Translations under genes and position numbers: made by a program | Origin: CAYRTD01 sp964426915 | GTDB taxonomy: Bacteria > Bacteroidota > Bacteroidia > Bacteroidales > GCA-2748055 | Length of the DNA stretch: 11,539 nt | Direction: 5' to 3' | Assembly (NCBI GenBank): GCA_964426915.1 | Contig: CAYRTD010000125.1 | Coordinates: forward strand, 1-11,539 | Shown: in pieces, positions 7,901 to 11,539 of the stretch | Layout: every line of letters starts with the position of its first letter | Numbering within the stretch: position 1 is the first letter of the stretch | The notes under the pieces: model-generated | What the model saw: the letters and a program-made list of their open reading frames with translations, nothing else | The model's database searches: none | Told to the model about the DNA's origin: nothing

Positions 7901-8268
7901 CCTGTGCCAACCCAGATGGTATGGGGGTTATTAGGATCGATGGTTAAACATCCGATAGAATAAGAACCCTGTCCGTCGAAAATGGATTCCCATGTAACCC
8001 CTGCATTGAGGGTTTTCCAAACACCCCCAGAACCAACGGCTACATACCATAGATTGTCATCTTCAGGATGTATGGCAATATCGGCGATACGTCCTGACAT
8101 GAAGGCAGGTCCGATATTTCTCAGCTTAAACTCTGAAAAAGTTGATTCAGTGAGTGGATTCTTTTTTTCACTGTTGTCAGATTTAATTTTTCCCCGTTGA
8201 GCAAAGGTTTCTGTTGAAAAATTTGCCAGCAGGAAAATTATTGAAAGTACAAATGCAATTTTTTTCAT
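4972..8268 (-). CDS. Exported Asp-box beta-propeller protein (sortilin/VPS10-like, 'BNR glycosyl hydrolase' family)
   Basis: This 1098-residue protein starts with a signal peptide (residues 1-24, ending ETFAQ). Residues ~45-745 form a propeller-type region with about eleven Asp-box motifs (S/T-x-D-x-G-x-x-W/F). Clear copies are KSEDGGATW (139), KTTDGGKTW (190), KTTDGGDNW (248), RSEDRGASW (298), VSDDGGKTF (344), KSENRGDAW (528), LTEDGGENW (600), STDKGESW (657) and TIDGGEKW (701); weaker ones are near 86 and 386. A Lys/Glu-rich, probably helical segment follows at ~808-830. Next is a beta domain with LWLTVKDSEDNIVRKL, WDLRYP and APGEYTV, then a helical C-terminus. Databases often label this family glycosyl hydrolase or VPS10 domain protein, but enzymatic activity is not established and I see no certain catalytic residues. 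Length and architecture are normal for the family. It has its own probable promoter (8368-8398) and no close downstream partner. It probably acts in the periplasm or at the cell surface. Confidence 0.9.
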   Translation of the reverse strand: MKKIAFVLSIIFLLANFSTETFAQRGKIKSDNSEKKNPLTESTFSEFKLRNIGPAFMSGRIADIAIHPEDDNLWYVAVGSGGVWKTLNAGVTWESIFDGQGSYSIGCLTIDPNNPHTIWVGTGENVGGRHVGYGDGIYKSEDGGATWKNMGLKKSEHISEIIVHPENPDILWVAAQGPLWNPGGERGVFKTTDGGKTWTKLLGDDEYTGATEILIDPRNPDVLYAATWQHHRTVAAYMGGGPKTALYKTTDGGDNWIKLEKGLPKGNMGKIGFAISPQNPDVLYAAIELDRRRGGLWRSEDRGASWKKMSDAVSGGTGPHYYQELYASPAAFDRIYLADVRMQVSDDGGKTFRRMKEEFKHSDNHALAFREDDPDYLLVGTDGGLYESFDLAETWRFIDNLPVTQFYKVAVDDKEPFYYVYGGTQDNNTQGGPSRTDNLTGIRNADWEVILFADGHQPATEPGNPNIMYAEWQEGNLVRVDRKTGEIIHIQPQPEKGEPAERYNWDAPILVSPHNPATIYYASQRVWKSENRGDAWTAISGDLSRDQERITLEIMGKQQSWDSPWDLYAMSNYNTITSLSESPVKEGLIYAGTDDGLLQLTEDGGENWKKIEVSSIPGIPEKAFINDVKADLFDENTVYLVLDNHKYGDFNPYLVKSTDKGESWESIASNLPERNLLWRIVQDHVNPDLLFAGTEFGVYFTIDGGEKWVKFTGDAPTISFRDLAIQRRENDLIGATFGRGFFILDDYAPLRDVSPEVLEQEAAIFPIRDAWWYIPRPTLGGSKRGSQGASMYVADNPPFGAVFTFYLKEDIKTIKEERQEKEKELQKQDADIPFPGWEELDEEKHQEKPALWLTVKDSEDNIVRKLKAPAKKGFQRIAWDLRYPEIEALRDENSNGDDSGVLAAPGEYTVSLSKEVDGEVTSLAEPETFLVKQLREGSLEGSPHDVTVAFWRELSDFRKAFGALYITFNDAMKKVELMETSLKRSDIAQGDLSIELHDLKMELIDIQITLRGSSSRNEIGEKNPPTISQRVNIASMGTRNSTYGPTQTHRRSLEIAKEEFRKVKAELEGIINTGIPVMMKKLYEADAPWIEGMPVPEE

Positions 8269-8367
8269 AGAAATGATTTATTAATTAGGTGTGTTGTTTG
8301 GGTTAATATTTTTTAATGCCAGATTTAAAAAAAGCTTGATAAAAACGGTAAAGGACCTTTCAAAATT

Positions 8368-8398
8368 CAAAAATACGTATTTTTATGAATTTATTAAA
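8368..8398 (-). promoter_or_regulatory. Probable Bacteroidota promoter of the Asp-box gene with overlapping palindrome
   Basis: On the minus strand, TATTTTTG (8368-8375) is an exact match to the -7 consensus TAnnTTTG. A near -33 element, TTTA (8395-8398, consensus TTTG), lies 19 bases upstream, the expected spacing. The leader would be about 95 bases. The perfect 16-base palindrome AAAAATACGTATTTTT (8369-8384) covers the -7 box and could be an operator, though AT-rich palindromes also arise by chance. Confidence 0.5.
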
Positions 8399-8630
8399 CG
8401 ATTTATGAAGAGGTATTATACCACCATATATAAGGTAATAAAATACCATAAGAAAGGATTCAAAGCACCATATTTTATTTTTTAAGTACCTATATTCAGG
8501 TAATTAATGTGCCTTTTACAGATACCTAAAATATCTTTTGGACTGATAAAAGATCCTGGTTTAGATATTTAAAACCTGTTTAATAATAAATTACACAATT
8601 TCCTTAATGGATTCTTTCATAGCTTAAATG
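8399..8630. other. AT-rich spacer without a recognised gene
   Basis: With bases 8269-8398 this makes a 362-base gap between the Asp-box gene and its upstream neighbour. GGTAT-T-ATACC (near 8411-8421) is a small perfect dyad. TACCT and AGGTA near 8487-8502 form another. No clear intrinsic terminator follows the small gene ending at 8631. A 64-codon plus-strand frame at 8291-8485 is Lys/Phe/Tyr-rich, as expected of random AT-rich sequence, and is not called. Confidence 0.5.
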
Positions 8631-9107
8631 CTAATTTCCCCGGAGAGCTTCACTTTTCTTTGATCCAAACTGTTGTTTTAGGTCGTGATAAACAGTTGTT
8701 ATACCCGGCACATCCGCCTTACTGGCCTCTTTAATCGCTCCATAGTATAAAAAACATAATTCATGAATAATTTTTCGTATCCAAACCAGGGTATCGCTAA
8801 TACCTTCCTGCAGTATTATCTGTTTCTTTTCAAATTTTTCCAGGGTTTCAATTAATTCTACGTAATTTCTGAGCTTCTCTTCCCTTATGTAATAAGGAGT
8901 CATTTCCGGAGCATGTTCCATATACATCAGGATCTTTTTTGTCCAGATTTTAAGGCTTTGTTTTGGTCTTCCGGATTTTCTTCTCTCTTCCGGCGTAAGA
9001 TTAATCATTTTACTGATCAGATTCTTTTCCAAAATTTTGAAAGCTTTTTCAATTTCTTTAATTTCTTCCCGGCTAAATTCAATAGGGTTGACCAGATCAA
9101 CGGGCAT
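8631..9107 (-). CDS. Conserved hypothetical helical protein
   Basis: The product is 158 residues, with no signal peptide or membrane segment, so it is probably cytoplasmic. It is strongly helical and charged: FSREEIKEIEKAFKILEKN at 11-29, then NLTPEERRKSGRPK at 36-49, then an amphipathic run with YVELIETLEKFEKKQ near 82-96, and SDTLVWIRKIIHELCFLYYG near 104-123. The end, IKEASKADVPGITTVYHDL, is its most distinctive part. The layout 'LTPEERRK...P.M.PYY...EE...YVEL...L...DT...FYYGAIKEA....VPG...VY.DL' resembles an unnamed helical family I have seen in diverse bacteria, with no function known to me. It lies 70 bases after the phosphotriesterase-like gene on the same strand and could be co-transcribed with it; no terminator is evident between them. 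The ATG at 9107 is preceded by an A/T-rich leader. Confidence 0.75.
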   Translation of the reverse strand: MPVDLVNPIEFSREEIKEIEKAFKILEKNLISKMINLTPEERRKSGRPKQSLKIWTKKILMYMEHAPEMTPYYIREEKLRNYVELIETLEKFEKKQIILQEGISDTLVWIRKIIHELCFLYYGAIKEASKADVPGITTVYHDLKQQFGSKKSEALRGN

Positions 9108-9177
9108 AATATTAAATTATTGGTTTATTTAAAGATAATAAATTCCTCTTTACCCGGGCATATTTTTTAATGTATCC

Positions 9178-10191
9178 TTAAAGGGGTCTTTTAATCACCC
9201 CAAATGCCCGGAGAGGATTCTCCTTGAGCAGCAAATCCAAATCATCCCCGGTAAATCCAAGGGACATCAATTCCGGAATCACCTTCTCAAATATGGGTGT
9301 GAAAGCTTTGATGTTTTGCTCCTGCCTGGCCGGATCATACCAGCCTGCATCATGCGAAATCAATACCCTGTCGAGAAAGCCATTTTCTTTGGCAAAGACA
9401 AGTCGCTTTATTTGTTCTCCGGAATTCCAGCCAAACTTATCGAAACTTAGCCAGCATCCGGCCTCAGCAGCTCTGAGATAATTAGAATAATCCTTCTCCT
9501 TATTGGCATGAATCCATATAAAGGCTTCCGGAGATACTCCATTCTCCTTCAAAATTTCCAACTGGGGCCACAAGCCCACGGCTTTTCCGGTGTGAGAACC
9601 AATAGTCAGACCAGTGGCAAGATGAGTGTGAGCTGCCGCTTTAACCAGTTTCTTATGCATCGGATCAAGCGGATCGGCAGCATCAATGCCAATCTTGATA
9701 AAACCCGGTTTAACAGTAGTATTATCAATTCCGTTTTCGAATTCATCGATCCATCGCTCAGAGAGCTCTTCGGCAGATAGAACAAAAGCCCATGAAGGGA
9801 TGAATTTATTCTGCCTTGCCCCATATAGCCCGGTATTTGTGACTATCCTGATTCCGGTCTGCTTTGACAATTCCTTCAAAATTTCAACATCCCTTCCAAG
9901 ATATGCCGGTGTTGCATCAACAAAGTATTTAACATCATGACTGGCAATCTCTTCCAGGTAAGGCTTCATAGAACTAATCACTTCCTCCTTATCCCAGCGG
10001 TTAAAATCAATACTGTCTGCACCAATAAAATCTACCAGCAAATGCTCATGGCTAAGCCATATTTCATCTCCGGCAGGTGAGACCTTATCCCTCACAGTAA
10101 AAATAAGGCCTTCGTCTGTTGTCATCGTACATGACTGCAGAATGAGATATCCGGTTAGGGACATAAAAATTACTGTTTTTCTGAAATCCAT
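9178..10191 (-). CDS. Phosphotriesterase-family metal hydrolase, lipoprotein
   Basis: The product is 337 residues from the ATG at 10191; an in-frame TTG two codons earlier is possible but less likely. Residues 1-21 are a lipoprotein signal with lipobox ILQSC (lipidated Cys21), so the enzyme is probably anchored in the envelope. The rest is a TIM-barrel amidohydrolase of the phosphotriesterase (PTE) family. All six expected binuclear metal ligands can be placed: His48 and His50 in SHEHLL, the bridging (carboxylated) Lys166 in FIKIGID, His200 in IGSHTGK, His228 in WIHANK and Asp281 in SHDAGWY. The C-terminal ENPLRAFG matches the family's NP-R-F motif. Family members include true phosphotriesterases, lactonases and proteins of unknown activity; the natural substrate here cannot be told from sequence and may be a lactone or other ester. 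The lipid anchor is less usual than the cytoplasmic location of many homologues. It is divergent from the sigma factor gene and may lead an operon with the small gene at 8631-9107. Confidence 0.9.
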   Translation of the reverse strand: MDFRKTVIFMSLTGYLILQSCTMTTDEGLIFTVRDKVSPAGDEIWLSHEHLLVDFIGADSIDFNRWDKEEVISSMKPYLEEIASHDVKYFVDATPAYLGRDVEILKELSKQTGIRIVTNTGLYGARQNKFIPSWAFVLSAEELSERWIDEFENGIDNTTVKPGFIKIGIDAADPLDPMHKKLVKAAAHTHLATGLTIGSHTGKAVGLWPQLEILKENGVSPEAFIWIHANKEKDYSNYLRAAEAGCWLSFDKFGWNSGEQIKRLVFAKENGFLDRVLISHDAGWYDPARQEQNIKAFTPIFEKVIPELMSLGFTGDDLDLLLKENPLRAFGVIKRPL

Positions 10192-10471
10192 AATCAAAAG
10201 AATTTATTAAAGTTCCGGTAAAATATTCTTATATATATATATGAACAATCTTAGGAATATTAAGTTATATAAACTTGAGACCCTTATGGCTAAATCAATT
10301 TATATCAACTGGTTTAGCGTGAACGATTTACCAAAATTAGATTAATCTGCTAAATAAATGAAATTTTTATGACTTATACAGATTAAACATTATTCGTATA
10401 TATTCGAAAAACAGATATTTAAGCTATAATTTTTTCCTGTTTTTATTATTTTTACATAGAAAAATCACAGT
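10192..10471. other. Divergent intergenic region, AT-rich
   Basis: This 280-base spacer must hold the promoters of both the lipoprotein gene (minus) and the sigma factor gene (plus). A (TA)n run spans about 10230-10242. AGATTAATCT at 10339-10348 is a perfect palindrome. TATAAT at 10425-10430 sits 42 bases before the sigma factor ATG and resembles a -10 box, but no well-spaced partner was found, so no promoter is called. No RNA gene was recognised. Confidence 0.45.
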
Positions 10472-11035
10472 ATGACGAATAAAATAAAGGCCATAAATCT
10501 TTCCGAATGGGTCGAAATTTACACAGAAGACCTGTATTCCCGGGCTTTTTATAAGGTCTCTGATAGCGAGCTGGCAAAGGACCTGGTACAGGATACTTTC
10601 CTGGTAGCCGCAGAGAAAATCGATGGCTTCAGAGGAGATAGCTCCCCGAAAACCTGGTTGTTTTCTATCCTCAACAATAAAATAATTGATGTTTACCGGA
10701 AAAGGCTTAAACAGCCGGTTGCAGCAGATAATGAGGTGTTTTCAAGATTTTTTGATGCCGGAGGAGACTGGAAAACGGATAAAAGACCGGATCCCTGGGA
10801 TGAAGATGAAGAACACCTGCTGGATAATAACGAATTTCAGCTGATTCTTAAAAGCTGTCTGGATGCTTTGCCGGAAAAATGGAATACCTGTGTGAAACTA
10901 AAGTATCTCACCAGTAAAAAAGGGGAAGAAATTTGTCAGGAACTGGAGATAAGTACTACTAATTTCTGGCAGATCATCCACCGGGCCAAATTGCAACTCA
11001 GAGCTTGTATCGAAGATAACTGGTTAAAATCTTAA
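10472..11035 (+). CDS. ECF-type sigma-70 family RNA polymerase sigma factor
   Basis: The product is 187 residues. Region 2 spans about 17-80: LYSRAFYKVSDSELAKDLVQ leads into DTFLVAAEKIDGFRGDSS, then KTWLFSILNNKIIDVYRK, the segments that bind core polymerase and the -10 region. A linker with FFDAGGDWK and PDPWD (93-110) is longer than in typical ECF factors. It resembles what I recall of the TIGR02943 subgroup. Region 4 spans about 128-183: LDALPEKWNTCVKLKYL, then a helix-turn-helix in KKGEEICQELEISTTNFW and RAKLQLRACIEDNW. No region 3 is present. The next gene starts 8 bases downstream and encodes a zinc-finger protein of anti-sigma type, so the two form a regulatory pair. Target promoters and the inducing signal are unknown. 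No autoregulated promoter was recognised upstream. Confidence 0.92.
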   Translation: MTNKIKAINLSEWVEIYTEDLYSRAFYKVSDSELAKDLVQDTFLVAAEKIDGFRGDSSPKTWLFSILNNKIIDVYRKRLKQPVAADNEVFSRFFDAGGDWKTDKRPDPWDEDEEHLLDNNEFQLILKSCLDALPEKWNTCVKLKYLTSKKGEEICQELEISTTNFWQIIHRAKLQLRACIEDNWLKS

Positions 11036-11043
11036 GAATTTCT

Positions 11044-11307
11044 ATGAAAAAAATAATGCATATACTTTTTCTTTCCTGTCACAAGGCCACAGAATTAATC
11101 GAGAAAAAAATGCACTTCAGCCTTTCCCGGAAAGAAAAACTTCAACTGGAAGCCCATAAGATGATGTGCAATGCATGTACACGCTACGAAAAGCAAAGCT
11201 CAATAATTGAGAGAGGTATTTCTGCCATCCAAAAACCGGGAGAAAACGGTACAGACCTGAAAGAATTGAAACTTGCTATTGAGAAAAAGCTTGAGGAACA
11301 CAAATAA
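11044..11307 (+). CDS. Small zinc-finger (HxxxCxxC) anti-sigma factor-like protein
   Basis: The product is 87 residues, starting 8 bases after the sigma factor stop, so it is almost certainly co-transcribed. Residues 38-45, HKMMCNAC, give the H-x3-C-x2-C zinc-binding signature of zf-HC2/ZAS anti-sigma factors. Cys12-His13 near the N-terminus (SCHKATELIEKK) supplies a likely further ligand, in the position usual for such domains. The Leu/Lys-rich helix LSRKEKLQLEAHK precedes the motif. The C-terminal half is charged and helical, with no membrane segment, so the protein is soluble. In this family a soluble form fits cytoplasmic signals such as redox or metal change better than envelope stress, but that is inference. 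It presumably binds and restrains the sigma factor encoded before it. The alternative start at 11056 would shorten it by four residues. No clear terminator follows. Confidence 0.85.
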   Translation: MKKIMHILFLSCHKATELIEKKMHFSLSRKEKLQLEAHKMMCNACTRYEKQSSIIERGISAIQKPGENGTDLKELKLAIEKKLEEHK

Positions 11308-11360
11308 TCTTTTTGGGTATTTCTGATAGAAGAGGGGAATATTCCACAGTTGTTTTTGAA

Positions 11361-11539
11361 CCACATAAGGCACATAAGGACACATAAGTTTTTCTTCGTG
11401 ATTGAGTTTTTTCCTTCGTAGGAGAGCTAGTTCTTTTTTGAATAGCTTCCTCCCGTTTCCTTAAATGCTAGAATCTCTTCTCACATTAAAAAAGATTATC
11501 CCCATCCCCAAAATTAACCCAAACCTTATGTGCCTTATG
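11361..11539. repeat. Short-period repeat element bounded by a 16-base inverted repeat (element C)
   Basis: The left end has three 9-10-base tandem units containing CACATAAGG (11363-11388). CATAAGGCACATAAGG (11364-11379) recurs exactly in reverse orientation at 11524-11539, where the window ends, so the right arm may be longer. Between them are T-rich sequence and an imperfect hairpin (AGCTAGTTC with GAATAGCT, near 11426-11448). Before it, bases 11308-11360 contain only the palindrome GGAATATTCC (11336-11345). I recall similar 'CACATAAGG'/'CACAGAGG' tandem units between genes in many bacterial genomes, but the origin is not known to me. Confidence 0.7.

Noticed and set aside
8291..8485. Plus-strand frame of 64 codons rich in Lys, Phe and Tyr
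   Set aside because: It is AT-driven composition, overlaps the probable promoter of the Asp-box gene, and has no homology signal that I can see.

Overview
The window looks like chromosomal DNA from a free-living member of the Bacteroidota. Reasons: AT-rich spacers, A-rich leaders without classical Shine-Dalgarno sequences, a TonB-dependent receptor with an N-terminal carboxypeptidase-regulatory-like domain, a large Asp-box (sortilin/VPS10-like) secreted protein of a type common in this phylum, a Bacteroidota-style lipoprotein signal, and sequences resembling the phylum's -33/-7 promoter. Genus cannot be assigned from the sequence alone.

Layout. Bases 1-790 hold a perfect palindrome, a candidate sigma-54-type promoter, a small secreted protein with five 'LE(N/S/D)WM' repeats, and a strong intrinsic terminator. 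Bases 792-1314 hold a short-period inverted repeat and then a dead radical-SAM gene (PflX/COG1313-like): its two ends survive and are joined out of frame, with the centre deleted. A bidirectional terminator separates this from the minus-strand TonB receptor (1500-4172). An 800-base gene-free stretch follows, with a dyad at the probable receptor promoter and a 170-base repeat element in which a GC-rich nested stem sits inside an AT-rich octamer array. Three minus-strand genes then run toward it: a lipoprotein of the phosphotriesterase family (9178-10191), a small helical protein of unknown function (8631-9107) and the 1098-residue Asp-box protein (4972-8268), the last with its own probable promoter. 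On the plus strand, divergent from the lipoprotein, lie an ECF-type sigma factor (10472-11035) and a short zinc-finger anti-sigma-like protein (11044-11307). The window ends in a third short-repeat element bounded by a 16-base inverted repeat.

How the genes work together. Most products act in the envelope: a periplasmic or secreted repeat protein, an outer-membrane importer, an exported beta-propeller protein and a lipid-anchored metal hydrolase. The only clear functional unit is the sigma/anti-sigma pair. I see no complete new multi-gene system. The most unusual items are the WM-repeat protein, the internally deleted radical-SAM pseudogene, and three intergenic elements built from 8-9-base tandem units, two of them with inverted ends.
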